Below are positions 44,356 through 53,456 of a stretch of DNA of 64,000 nucleotides, in pieces (position 1 is the first letter of the stretch; each line of letters begins with the position of its first letter). The position numbers were made by a program, and so were the translations under genes. The stretch covers positions 16,587 through 80,586 of the forward strand of contig JAERTJ010000092.1 of assembly GCA_016844945.1 (NCBI GenBank), read 5' to 3'. Source of the DNA: Fidelibacterota bacterium. Its GTDB lineage: Bacteria > Fidelibacterota > UBA8477 > JABMPR01. The notes below the pieces were generated by a model. It was given only the letters and a program-made list of their open reading frames with translations, made no database searches and was not told the DNA's origin.

Positions 44356-44649
44356 ATGTTCAAGAAATCAATGCTATTTATTAGCTCTAGCCTACTTATG
44401 GCATCTTCTGTCTTTGCTGCTAGCCCCTTCGATGTTTCCATTTGGGAACGCTATGCTGAAGGTCTGGGCTGGGCAGTTGTCGCCGCCATAGGTTTTTCAG
44501 TTGGTGTTGCTATTGCACTTAAGGTTTTCGATTGGTTCTCATCTGATATTGAAGAATGGGAAGAAATCAAAAAAGGTAACTGGTCTGTGGCAATGATCTT
44601 TGTCTCAATGATCGTGATGATCGGTCTCTTGGTACACAAAGTTATCTAA
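44356..44649 (+). CDS. small membrane protein, DUF350-like
   Basis: This 97-residue protein has an N-terminal signal-like helix (about 5-22), a second helix at about 38-56 and a third at about 77-95. The second half (DIEEWEEIKKGNWSVAMIFVSMIV) resembles one repeat of DUF350 membrane proteins, whose E-I-x-x-GN-x-A pattern it shares. An AAGGAG site lies 7 nt before the ATG. It ends 22 bp before a strong terminator, so it closes the pepA-plsX transcript. Function unknown. Confidence 0.7.
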   Translation: MFKKSMLFISSSLLMASSVFAASPFDVSIWERYAEGLGWAVVAAIGFSVGVAIALKVFDWFSSDIEEWEEIKKGNWSVAMIFVSMIVMIGLLVHKVI

Positions 44650-44670
44650 TTAGATTTTAAAAGAATTACT

Positions 44671-44700
44671 AAAGGGCGAGAGAGATCTTGCCCTTTTTTT
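44671..44700 (+). terminator. terminator after the DUF350-like gene
   Basis: AAAGGGC (44671-44677) pairs with GCCCTTT (44690-44696) over a 12-nt loop, followed by an unbroken T run to 44700. This is a strong rho-independent terminator. It touches the 3' end of the convergent ABC-F gene and may serve it weakly as well. Confidence 0.88.
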
Positions 44701-46585
44701 ATGCAAACAACTCTTGGAGGGTTTCCAACTCTTCTAACAGCTGCAGATACTCATCTTCCAAGCTTTCTTTACGTGACATAGCTGCTTGAATTTTTTCATA
44801 CTCTGTAGCTGTACCCGGGTCCTCAAGAATTGAATCCTGCTCAGCAATAGCAGTTTCACAAGCTGAAATCAGCTGGGGAAGTTTCTTGAGACGATTAGAC
44901 TGTTTTTTTCTGTCCAGGTATTCTTCATTCCCTGCTGAACGTCGGAGTTTCGAAATATTTTCATTTGTAGGGCTCTGTGGTTCAACCTCAACCTGACTTT
45001 TCCGCCACAAATAATATTCATAGTTACCCGGGTAAATTTGAATGCTGCCCTGGTCCACCTCAATGATTGTGTTTGTAACAGCATTTAGAAAATGTCTATC
45101 ATGAGAGATACAAACCATGGTTCCAGAGAAGCTGGCGATAGCTTCCTGTACAACATCTCTTGAGCGCATGTCCAGGTGATTGGTTGGTTCATCTAATAAA
45201 ATCAAGTGAGATGGTGTGGACAACATCTTAGCCAGTGCCAGTCGGGAAATTTCACCTCCACTCAAAACCTTGATCTTTTTTTCAACTGTATCGCCAGAGA
45301 AAAGGAAACTCCCGAGGTAGGTGCGTACTTCAGTAGTCAACCATTTGGGATTATCATTAGAAATCAGGTTATAAATGGTTTCCTCAAGAGGTAAAGCTTC
45401 AAATTGATGCTGTGCGAAGTAAGCGCTTTCCACGCCCTCACCCCATTTCAATGTGCCTGCAGTCAACGATTCAGTCTGGGCCAGCATTTTCAGCAGGGTT
45501 GATTTTCCAGCACCATTGGGTCCCACCAGCCCGATCTTTTGTTCACGTTCAAGCTGCCAATTAAGGTTCTTGAATACCTGAAGATCACCATATGCCTTAT
45601 CAACATGTTGAAATTCCGCTACAAATCTGGCCGATCTTCCAGGTTGGGGTGTACGCACCGCGATATGACTCTGAGCCCCTTCAGGTGGTAAAATCCGCTC
45701 GAGCTTTTCAAGACTTTTCACCCGACTCTGCACCTGGCTGGCTTTACTGTCCTTATAACGAAATCGTTCGATGAACCGTTCAGTTTCTGCAATCAATTTC
45801 TGCTGATTCCGATAGGCAGCTGCCTGTTGATCCAGTCTCAGCTCCTTCTCGGCGACGTAGCTGGAATAATTCCCTGCATAAACATGAATCGTCATGTGGT
45901 CAATTTCAAAAATCTGATTGATGGTTTTATCCAGAAATGTTCTGTCATGACTGATTAACACCAGCGCTCCAGCCCACTCCCTGAGAAATGTTTCCAACCA
46001 GATCAGGGATGCCAGATCCAAATGGTTTGTTGGTTCATCCAGCAAAAGGATGTCGGGTTTTTTAAAAAGCAGTTTTGCCAGGGCAACGCGCATCCGCCAG
46101 CCACCGCTGAATTGCTCTAACGGGACCTTCATCTGCTCCATACTAAATCCGAGTCCGCCCAGGACTTTCTTGGCTTGAGATTCTATACTCCAGCCATCCA
46201 GTCTCTCAAATTCAGCCTGCAATTGTCCTAGCTTATCAAGCAACTTCTGGTCATCGGGATGCTCAGCTATTTCGAGGGATATGTTTTCAATCCGGGTTTC
46301 CAGTTCAGCAATTTCTGGAATCTCATTCAGGACTTCGTGGAGAATGGTTTCTTTTGAGGTTGAGGTTATCTCCTGAGGAAGATAGCCAATAGTGATTTTC
46401 TTATCAATCTGAACCTGCCCATGATCTCCCTCCTCTTCACCCATGATCATTCGTAGAAGAGTGGTTTTACCCGACCCATTGGGTCCTACCAGACCAACAC
46501 GTGATCCCTTTTTGATGACCAGATCTAGCGATTTAAACAGCGTCTTATCTGGATAGGATTTGGTAATATTGTGTAGGTTAATCAT
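44699..46585 (-). CDS. ABC-F ribosome-associated ATPase
   Basis: This 628-residue soluble protein has two ABC domains and no membrane segment. Walker A motifs are GPNGSGKTTLL (about 35-45) and GPNGAGKSTLL (about 353-363); signatures are FSGGWRMRVALAKLL and LSGGEISRLALAKML, each before LLLDEPTNHLDL/M. A charged linker with YRNQQKLIAETERFIERFRY separates the domains, and a coiled-coil tail ends the protein. ABC-F proteins act on the ribosome (translation factor or antibiotic protection); the exact subfamily (Uup/YdiF-like) was not resolved. The next gene lies 9 bp upstream. Confidence 0.93.
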   Translation of the reverse strand: MINLHNITKSYPDKTLFKSLDLVIKKGSRVGLVGPNGSGKTTLLRMIMGEEEGDHGQVQIDKKITIGYLPQEITSTSKETILHEVLNEIPEIAELETRIENISLEIAEHPDDQKLLDKLGQLQAEFERLDGWSIESQAKKVLGGLGFSMEQMKVPLEQFSGGWRMRVALAKLLFKKPDILLLDEPTNHLDLASLIWLETFLREWAGALVLISHDRTFLDKTINQIFEIDHMTIHVYAGNYSSYVAEKELRLDQQAAAYRNQQKLIAETERFIERFRYKDSKASQVQSRVKSLEKLERILPPEGAQSHIAVRTPQPGRSARFVAEFQHVDKAYGDLQVFKNLNWQLEREQKIGLVGPNGAGKSTLLKMLAQTESLTAGTLKWGEGVESAYFAQHQFEALPLEETIYNLISNDNPKWLTTEVRTYLGSFLFSGDTVEKKIKVLSGGEISRLALAKMLSTPSHLILLDEPTNHLDMRSRDVVQEAIASFSGTMVCISHDRHFLNAVTNTIIEVDQGSIQIYPGNYEYYLWRKSQVEVEPQSPTNENISKLRRSAGNEEYLDRKKQSNRLKKLPQLISACETAIAEQDSILEDPGTATEYEKIQAAMSRKESLEDEYLQLLEELETLQELFA

Positions 46586-46594
46586 GGAGAAAAA

Positions 46595-46897
46595 CTATGA
46601 GGGTAGCTTATACTTCCGTTTTTCTTGCTCTTCATGCTCACGATAAAGTGTGAGGACATGTCCAATGAGACTGACAAATTGTGACTGTGAACCCTTCATA
46701 ATTTCATCCAAAAAGCTTTCTTTCTCTTCCTTAAAAGCTATGAATTTTACTTTGATCAGTTCATGGGCAACTAGCGCAGCCTGGATACTCTGAATAGACT
46801 GTTCTGTTACGCCAGATTTTCCAATCTGCACCAGAGGTCGTAGCAGATGCGCTTTAGATTTTAAATAACTCTTCTGTTTTGATGTCAACGCGTCCAT
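46595..46897 (-). CDS. yhbY: YhbY-type RNA-binding protein (CRM domain)
   Basis: This 100-residue single-domain CRM protein associates with pre-50S ribosomal particles. It begins LTSKQKSYLKSKAHLLRPLVQIGKSGVTE, the CRM hallmark with the GKSG (GxxG) loop at about 28-31, and ends with the VLTLYREHEEQE strand and helix. The pairing with an ABC-F gene 9 bp away suggests a ribosome-related unit. Confidence 0.93.
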   Translation of the reverse strand: MDALTSKQKSYLKSKAHLLRPLVQIGKSGVTEQSIQSIQAALVAHELIKVKFIAFKEEKESFLDEIMKGSQSQFVSLIGHVLTLYREHEEQEKRKYKLPS

Positions 46898-46906
46898 GTT
46901 GTCTCC

Positions 46907-48220
46907 TTAGCCCCTATCCATCCCACGTAACGGTTCATCCAGGGGTAGTTTGAGATCGTTATCATCTCGACCTCTTTTTAAAAAATCATTGATAAGGATG
47001 TGATAAAAACTCACACCCACAGCATACAGAATAGCTGTAACAACAAAAATCTGATAATACTCCAGATCTATCTGTCTGAGATATTGAAATACTTTAGCAC
47101 TGATAAACCAGGAAGCACTCCAGATACTTGAGCTCAAGGCTGAAATCAGTTCCTGGTTTCTGGGACCAACATACTTCATTCCAAGCTCACTGGTCATGGG
47201 ACCGGCCATGTTCATGAGTGGCTGGCGTAGCATAAAGGCTGCAATGGCAACATAAAATGCCCAGGAATAGACCTGAGCCACCTGGGTCATTGCAAGTACG
47301 ACCAGGAAAAATATTGCAAGCCATTGTGGAATGAGAATGGCAACCCGAAAACCAAACTTTCGCCTGACTATAGGAATAATCAGGGTTGAGGTAAATACGA
47401 TGGCTGCTGTTGACGCCCCCATGAGGCTGAACGTGTCAGAATCAACTTTGAAAACGCTATTGAAAAACAAATTTACAAACGGGATTGTCAAGCCAGCTCC
47501 AATGGCAATGAGCATATTGGGTGTCAGTACTCTAAATATCAATTTCCAGTCATAGTGCGTTGTCAATTCTTTAAAATTACTTAGAAACTCTTTTGATTTG
47601 GATCTGGGTTTTGACTCCTTCATGAACATGACCAGCAAAACTGAAAATGAACTAATTCCAATGATGATGAGCATAATATGGTACTCATCCAGGGGATAAT
47701 TATAGCTACCGAATTGAATGTGCTCAACTCTGGACAGGATGTTAATTATAAATCCAGAAACAATGGTAGCCAGAGACCATGTGGAGAAGTTCAGAGAGAT
47801 AGCTTCAGAAACAACACCCTCTGGCGCTGTCCGCATGATGTAAGGCAAACTGCACACATTGAGTATCATAAAGGATAATCCCCACATCACAAATCCAAAC
47901 GTGATGCGCGTCTCATTGCCGCTCTGTATTGAGAGTAACAAAAAGGTACTGAAGAATGGAACCAGTACCGCGCTAGCCATCAAGAAGGGTTTAAGCGCTT
48001 TACCTTTGATGAATATTCCTAACGGGAAGGCAAAACAGAGAATACCCAGAAAACGAAATGAGTTGAACTGAGCAATAGATTCATCAACATACCCCATTTT
48101 CCTGAGATAGATGTTCAAGATCAGGATGAATCCGGCATTGATCATGTGAATTAGAAAGGCTGCTGATATCATCAACAGGATTGAGCGGGGTATCTTGCGA
48201 TAGCGATCCAGAAATTTCAT
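46907..48220 (-). CDS. MFS transporter
   Basis: This 437-residue protein has about 12 hydrophobic helices in two six-helix halves with a charged central loop (MKESKPRSKSKEFLSNFKEL at about 199-218), the usual MFS arrangement. No substrate motif was recognised; the short C-terminal tail is hydrophilic and acidic/basic. It is 9 bp upstream of yhbY and 59 bp downstream of the zinc-ribbon gene. The role in this ribosome-flavoured operon is unknown. Confidence 0.82.
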   Translation of the reverse strand: MKFLDRYRKIPRSILLMISAAFLIHMINAGFILILNIYLRKMGYVDESIAQFNSFRFLGILCFAFPLGIFIKGKALKPFLMASAVLVPFFSTFLLLSIQSGNETRITFGFVMWGLSFMILNVCSLPYIMRTAPEGVVSEAISLNFSTWSLATIVSGFIINILSRVEHIQFGSYNYPLDEYHIMLIIIGISSFSVLLVMFMKESKPRSKSKEFLSNFKELTTHYDWKLIFRVLTPNMLIAIGAGLTIPFVNLFFNSVFKVDSDTFSLMGASTAAIVFTSTLIIPIVRRKFGFRVAILIPQWLAIFFLVVLAMTQVAQVYSWAFYVAIAAFMLRQPLMNMAGPMTSELGMKYVGPRNQELISALSSSIWSASWFISAKVFQYLRQIDLEYYQIFVVTAILYAVGVSFYHILINDFLKRGRDDNDLKLPLDEPLRGMDRG

Positions 48221-48279
48221 TTTATTGATTGGACTTTATTCGCAGTCCGGCATCTATATAAAAATCTAAAAAGATCAGA

Positions 48280-48777
48280 TTATCTTGATTTTTTGGCTCG
48301 CATGCGAAGGCCATCAAATTCACAACTCTTGCACTGATATCTACGAATTTTAAGAAAGAATACCCTGGATGCTATCCTCTGGATAAGGTCGCGATGTACA
48401 TGGATCAGGTCGCCCCCACAATCTGGACATTCAGAAAGCTCGTGAAAGCGAATAATTGCTTTTTGTCTCACGCGGTATGTCAGCAGCAAGAACGCTACGA
48501 TAATCAGGAATGTTCCAACAATGTCTGAAGTCTCAAAAGCTTCAGCGGTTCCAAGTATTGCGCCTAGAAAATGACTGAAACCCTGGGTGATTGACTGAAA
48601 AAGGGATACGATCCCATGAAACACATAACTTTTAATTTCCATTCTTTCAAAAAGGAGAAAAACACCAAAGAGAAATATGACCCCGATGATTATTTCTACA
48701 CCAAAGTCGTGCAGGATGGTTTTCTCGTGGCGTTTACTTCTTTTTCTACGGCGCTGCTTTTTTACAGGTGCATTCAT
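48280..48777 (-). CDS. two-helix membrane protein with zinc ribbon
   Basis: Not recognised as a named family. The 165 residues start with a very basic segment (KKQRRRKRSKRH), then two hydrophobic helices (about 25-43 and 86-101), and end with a likely zinc ribbon formed by C117/C120 (CPDC) and C149/C152 (CKSC). The basic start and the ribbon would both be cytoplasmic. It is the first gene of the minus-strand MFS-yhbY-ABC-F group. A nucleic-acid or lipid-head-group contact is conceivable but not shown. Confidence 0.6.
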   Translation of the reverse strand: MNAPVKKQRRRKRSKRHEKTILHDFGVEIIIGVIFLFGVFLLFERMEIKSYVFHGIVSLFQSITQGFSHFLGAILGTAEAFETSDIVGTFLIIVAFLLLTYRVRQKAIIRFHELSECPDCGGDLIHVHRDLIQRIASRVFFLKIRRYQCKSCEFDGLRMRAKKSR

Positions 48778-48945
48778 GTATTTATCTATTCCTCATTCAG
48801 TTCTGAGCATATGAAACTAAATCAAACCCCCTCTCCATACACTTAAAATTTTTATCCCCCTACACATTGCTCCTCCCTGATCACATCCTATGGTCCCTGG
48901 AATCAAATTGCATTGGAAAGCGGGTTTATCGTTTTATCTTCAACA

Positions 48946-49659
48946 ATGTCCTCTGAAATATCAGCACAAATATCATTTTTATACACTTTCAAGATGCCTG
49001 ATGATAGATCTTTCGATTTCGAAATTTTACTGAACTCCAAAGACCTTACCTATCAAACGCAGACTTCCCAGGACCGCCCTGAATGGACCGTTATGGAATT
49101 TCACCAATGCGAGGATTGCCCGCTCGCGGATGCTGATTTTCCTCATTGTCCTGTTGCTTTAAATCTCCATGATATAGTAACAACTTTTAAAAGTGATGTG
49201 TCATACGACCTGGTAGACATAAGCATCAAATCGGATGAGAGAACCTATTCCAAAGAGAAGGTCACCATGCAAAGTGGATTGAGTTCAATCCTCGGAATCA
49301 TCATGGTCACAAGTGGCTGCCCATCCCTGGATTATTTGCGACCTATGGTCAAGACCCACCTCCCCTTTGCCAGTATTAATGAATCAATCTACAGAGCGAT
49401 GTCCATGTATCTCCTGGCCCAGTTTACACGGGCAAAAAATGGACTTGAGCCTGACTGGACGCTGGAAGGATTGAGCAAAATCTACGAAAAGATTGATCAG
49501 ATCAATATTAGTATGGTCAAAAGACTTCAAGCAGCTACTGAGCAAGATGCAAGTCTGAATGCTGTAGTCATCCTGGATTCATTCGCAAAAATGGTCCCCA
49601 TGACCATTGATGGCTCCTTTGGACAACTGGAGAGTCTCTTCTGGCCCTATCTGGATTAG
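48946..49659 (+). CDS. hypothetical protein with Cys-rich CxxC...HC motif
   Basis: Unknown function, 237 residues, no signal peptide or membrane helix. The N-terminal about 40 residues look beta-stranded; then FHQCEDCPLADADFPHCPVA forms a Cys/His cluster fit for a metal, and the C-terminal half is helical. The frame also opens at TTG 48913; ATG 48946 is preferred as a normal start codon, although neither has a clear SD. It is alone between divergent and convergent neighbours. It may belong to a conserved domain of unknown function, which I cannot name with certainty. Confidence 0.65.
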   Translation: MSSEISAQISFLYTFKMPDDRSFDFEILLNSKDLTYQTQTSQDRPEWTVMEFHQCEDCPLADADFPHCPVALNLHDIVTTFKSDVSYDLVDISIKSDERTYSKEKVTMQSGLSSILGIIMVTSGCPSLDYLRPMVKTHLPFASINESIYRAMSMYLLAQFTRAKNGLEPDWTLEGLSKIYEKIDQINISMVKRLQAATEQDASLNAVVILDSFAKMVPMTIDGSFGQLESLFWPYLD

Positions 49660-49682
49660 CCCAGATTCTATAGTCATACTGT

Positions 49683-50669
49683 TTACAAATCTTTAGCCTT
49701 AAAAGTCGCATCATACATGTGTTTATTCAACCAGTTATAGACAAGGTTTGCCCTATCCAATAAGAAGCGTGGATCATCTTCCTTTACAATGGATAGATCA
49801 AACAGATCGAGTTGCTCACCCACCTTGCATATCCGTCCGTCCTTGAGAATAACCTCCTTGAGAGCACCATTTTCAAATAAATAGACAGGATCATCTGGAT
49901 TGCCTTCAATTTTTAAGTGATCCATTCGAAACCTATGATTGAACCTCTGCCTATTAAAGAAACCATCACAAAATACCAGATCTTCTCTCAGTCGTTTGCC
50001 ATGCTCAAATCGTAGTTCCTTAATGCAGATATTTATTTCATTTTCAATTCTTGAAATGATACCAGGATCAGTACCCTCCAGGAACTGGGCAACCTCAGTA
50101 GTGATCTGTTCATATCGAGCATCAACCTCCGGTAGAACACAGGGACCCAGACATTGCCCCAAATCCAGTTCTATACAGCTTTTCATTGGCTTGGATTCTG
50201 TGCAGGATCTAAACCCCAGGTACCTGGAAAATATTTGCTGGAGACGTTCTATAAAGAAGCGATCTCGAAATGGTCCATAGTAAGGCGTTTTAATCTGAGT
50301 TGGATCCTCCAGGGTTACCATTCTGGGAAAAGGGTCTTCACTGAGCTGGACATAGCGATAATCTTTGAATTGTTTCTGGCGGATATTGTAGAGGGGTAGA
50401 TATTTTTTGATGAGTGCATCTTCCAGCAGCAGTGCCAGTAACTCAGTCTCTGTCTCAATATGGCGTAAGCGTTTGGCTTCATGAGCCATGCGCTGGAGTC
50501 TCTCATCCAGATCAGAATTATCTGATCTCAGATATGAGCCAACCCGATTTCTAAGGTTTACGGATTTTCCGATATACAAGGGATAGTCCCGCTGATCCAG
50601 AAAGAGGTATACACCAGAAGCTCTGGGTAACCCCTGTTGATCCTGTCGCAGTTCTTCAGCAATATCCAT
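49683..50669 (-). CDS. UvrC N-terminal/Cho-like GIY-YIG endonuclease
   Basis: The 328 residues cover the GIY-YIG domain (GVYLFLDQRDYPLYIGKSVN at about 19-38; catalytic-type Glu in LLLEDALIKKYLPLYN) and a middle region with four cysteines (C156, C165, C173, C177) spaced much like the iron-sulfur ligands of UvrC. The C-terminal RNase H-like nuclease and HhH domains of UvrC are absent. E. coli Cho has this single-nuclease form and makes the 3' incision in excision repair. The full-length uvrC is presumably elsewhere. It is 1 bp downstream of the SbcD-like gene. Confidence 0.82.
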   Translation of the reverse strand: MDIAEELRQDQQGLPRASGVYLFLDQRDYPLYIGKSVNLRNRVGSYLRSDNSDLDERLQRMAHEAKRLRHIETETELLALLLEDALIKKYLPLYNIRQKQFKDYRYVQLSEDPFPRMVTLEDPTQIKTPYYGPFRDRFFIERLQQIFSRYLGFRSCTESKPMKSCIELDLGQCLGPCVLPEVDARYEQITTEVAQFLEGTDPGIISRIENEINICIKELRFEHGKRLREDLVFCDGFFNRQRFNHRFRMDHLKIEGNPDDPVYLFENGALKEVILKDGRICKVGEQLDLFDLSIVKEDDPRFLLDRANLVYNWLNKHMYDATFKAKDL

Positions 50670-50670
50670 C

Positions 50671-51678
50671 TTAGCTTTTCGTTTTCATTCTATGGTAAGT
50701 GGAACTTCCAGGGGGCGGCAAAATTTCAACATTAATCGTTTCCGAAAAGAGCTCTCGCATGGATGTGATTTTAACAAACTCGAGTTGTTTGACTGATGTG
50801 CATCGAATGCGGAGAATTGAATCCGCGGGTAGGCTTTCCATCCTCGATCGAAGATCTGCAACAAGTGTTGCCTCATCTATAATTTCTGGCTTCAATTCCC
50901 ATTCAAGCATAAGTCGGCTTGGTAATGGTTCAAATTCCCAGACCATCTCTTCTCTGGAGAGCTCAAGCATGAAATAGCCCTTTGTCTCCTCTCGTTCCGC
51001 ATAGGAAGTACGTTCAATAGAGCCCGGGAAAATAATTGGAGGGCCAGATACTGCTGTGAGTACCTGCTGTCTGTGAATGTGACCACAGAGTACGAGATCT
51101 AGAGCTGAAGGGAATTGATGCCGCCCAATTACATCAGGTCCACGTCTGAATCGATAATTCTGTGTACCGACAACGGCATCTTCAATGGATTGGTGGATAC
51201 AAAGTACCTTTCTATCAGCTGAGGTATCCAGTAGGTGTGAATCAGCTATAGCACCTTGGAAATTTTCAGAACTCTGGTTTCTTATATTGGGAAACCCTCC
51301 GAAAGCCACCTTTAAACCACCTCTATTGATGGAGAATGTGCGTGGGCGATCAAAAATATGCATCCTGGGGTGATGAAATAGTGGAGAAACAGGTAATCTT
51401 GATCGTTCATGATTACCAGGCACCATGAGAATATCTATACCAGACTCTAAAACGGGCAATAGGGGTTCATATGTTTTCTCGATTATGGGTCGCGGTATCT
51501 TGGACCGGAAAAAAACATCTCCGCCGTGAACAATGGCATCGACTTTTTCCTTCATAGCATGATTGAGAATTGTATGATAGTTGGCAAAAAAATCCAAACC
51601 ACGTCTCCGCCGTTTTATTCTTGGTCTGATTGGATAGTCAAAGCCAAGATGGGAGTCAGCGAATAATAGAACCTTCAT
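50671..51678 (-). CDS. SbcD/Mre11-like metallophosphoesterase
   Basis: This 335-residue calcineurin-type phosphoesterase has the motifs ADSHLG (D8, H10), HGGD (D54), GNHE (N89, H90) and CGHIHRQQ, the two-metal set of Mre11/SbcD exonucleases. The C-terminal about 90 residues form a small capping domain. No sbcC gene follows; the neighbour is the Cho-like nuclease, 1 bp apart, which suggests a DNA-repair unit. A YhaO-type phosphoesterase would look the same. Confidence 0.83.
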   Translation of the reverse strand: MKVLLFADSHLGFDYPIRPRIKRRRRGLDFFANYHTILNHAMKEKVDAIVHGGDVFFRSKIPRPIIEKTYEPLLPVLESGIDILMVPGNHERSRLPVSPLFHHPRMHIFDRPRTFSINRGGLKVAFGGFPNIRNQSSENFQGAIADSHLLDTSADRKVLCIHQSIEDAVVGTQNYRFRRGPDVIGRHQFPSALDLVLCGHIHRQQVLTAVSGPPIIFPGSIERTSYAEREETKGYFMLELSREEMVWEFEPLPSRLMLEWELKPEIIDEATLVADLRSRMESLPADSILRIRCTSVKQLEFVKITSMRELFSETINVEILPPPGSSTYHRMKTKS

Positions 51679-51997
51679 CTACTGAAGTTTTCACTGATTG
51701 GTATTGGATTCATTGACACAAAGTCCTTATTGTTATGTCTCACCCTCTGGATTGGAGTATCCACATAAATCTTTGTTTAATAGGCATATAAAGCATTCCC
51801 GTTTTTACGGGAACATGATTTATCCCCATCCTGGTCAGGAAAACCGGGTTGGTAACCTTTTACCCATACCAAGATATGCACAATCTTCATTGAAGCGAGA
51901 TTGATCTTTCAATCCCTTTGGATACGTAGAGTCCTACATCCTATCAGCAGCTTACAATTTGATTCTCCTTCAATGAATTCCACCTTATGTTGGAGGC
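51679..51997. other. 319-bp divergent intergenic region with palindrome
   Basis: There is no credible ORF. It separates the minus-strand repair pair from the plus-strand NFACT gene. A perfect hairpin or palindrome TTCCCG-TTTTTA-CGGGAA spans 51796-51813, near the middle, where a shared operator for both directions could lie. A GGAGG site sits before the NFACT start. Confidence 0.5.
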
Positions 51998-53440
51998 ATG
52001 AAGGTTCAATCATTTATAAAATCATGGCCAGCCATGTGGCTCTGGATGCAGCATCTGGATGAAGCATTAAAGGGAGCTACACTACACATGGCTTACACAT
52101 TTCGTAAGGCACGTCTGGATCTCCATTTCTCAAAAGACCAACAGGACATACAGCTTTCATGGGAAAAGCAGGGTAATCAAGCCCTATTGACTTCCACTGA
52201 AAATCCATCGCTTCCACGTCGTAGAGTAGCAGTTTTGAAACATATCCATGAAGGTGAGCAGGTTCAAGCTATTCAGCTTCATTCGAAAGATCGACTTTTG
52301 AAACTTCGTTTTGAGAGTGGCTATGAGTTAATCATAGGACTCTATCCTGCCGCCCTGAATGTCTACTTGATGAAGGATAGAGCATGTATTGATAGTTTCC
52401 TGAAGCAGTCAGATGTTTCCATAGTAGATCATGGGTGGCTGTCTGCCTCAGATCCACTTCCAGAATCAATACCAGGACCAACACTATCACCTGAGCAACT
52501 TCTAGCGGCAAAAAGGGGAATATCAGTAGACTGGGATACCTCCACAATCAACTTCGCTCCTGAAACTACCGCCGAATTGTTATCCATCCGCGAGCTGGTA
52601 ATTGAGTCCTTCCGCCATGGTAAAAAGCCCAAGCAGGCTGTGGGTCAACTCCTTCAGAAAACTGCTCGGACTGTTCTCAAGCGTTGGAAGAGCAAAGCTT
52701 CAAAAATCGAAGCAGAGTTAAAAGAAGCCCTGACCTGGCAGACGCTAGAGCTTAAGCTCCAAGCTCTTCAGATCGGACTTGGGATGGGTGTCAACTTGAA
52801 AACAACTGGAGGTGTGCTTGATATTTCAGCAGAACTTTCTCCAAACAGGGGGCAACTGACATACGAGTTGGACCCGTTGACTCCCCTGCCCCAACATATT
52901 GAGAACACGGCTAAAAAGATCCGGAAGTACCGGAGTAAACTTGACCAGCTCGATGGTGTTTTAAAGAGAGTTCAATCAGATATTGTTGAGCTGGAGGGGA
53001 TTGTAGAGACAAAGGATGACAATAAGCTGCAATCCTTTCTGCAGGAGCATGGTGAAGCATTAGATAAGTCGGGTAAACAGCAGGTTGAGCGTAAACCTTA
53101 CAAGCAGTACAAATCTCCCAGCAATTTTGATATTCTTGTCGGTCGCACTTCAACTGACAATGATACGCTAACTTTCAAGGTTGCTAGTAAACACGATTGG
53201 TGGTTCCATGCCAGGCAGGTGCGTGGATCACACGTTATTCTACGCACAGGGACTCAGACTCCTGATCATGCGGATATTGTTGCCGCGGCTGAGCATGCTG
53301 CACTGAATTCCAAAGCCAAACATTCGGGCCTGGTAGTGGTTCAATACTGTCAGCGTAAACATCTGAGCAAACCGAAGGGATCAAACCCTGGGACTGTACT
53401 TGTCCACCAGGAACAATCCATCACGATCAGTCTTGATTAA
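51998..53440 (+). CDS. NFACT/RqcH-like RNA-binding protein
   Basis: This 480-residue protein of the NFACT (FbpA/NEMF/RqcH) family binds 50S-tRNA complexes; RqcH adds C-terminal alanine tails to stalled nascent chains. It has a divergent NFACT-N region (about 1-165), a helical middle section with a coiled-coil stretch (about 300-335) and the NFACT-R domain (about 370-480) with DWWFHARQVRGSHVILR, AAEHAALNSKAKHSG and PGTVLVHQEQSI. It is shorter than typical RqcH (about 560-570), chiefly in the middle. GGAGG precedes the ATG. Confidence 0.85.
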   Translation: MKVQSFIKSWPAMWLWMQHLDEALKGATLHMAYTFRKARLDLHFSKDQQDIQLSWEKQGNQALLTSTENPSLPRRRVAVLKHIHEGEQVQAIQLHSKDRLLKLRFESGYELIIGLYPAALNVYLMKDRACIDSFLKQSDVSIVDHGWLSASDPLPESIPGPTLSPEQLLAAKRGISVDWDTSTINFAPETTAELLSIRELVIESFRHGKKPKQAVGQLLQKTARTVLKRWKSKASKIEAELKEALTWQTLELKLQALQIGLGMGVNLKTTGGVLDISAELSPNRGQLTYELDPLTPLPQHIENTAKKIRKYRSKLDQLDGVLKRVQSDIVELEGIVETKDDNKLQSFLQEHGEALDKSGKQQVERKPYKQYKSPSNFDILVGRTSTDNDTLTFKVASKHDWWFHARQVRGSHVILRTGTQTPDHADIVAAAEHAALNSKAKHSGLVVVQYCQRKHLSKPKGSNPGTVLVHQEQSITISLD

Positions 53441-53456
53441 TATATAGAAGTAAGTG

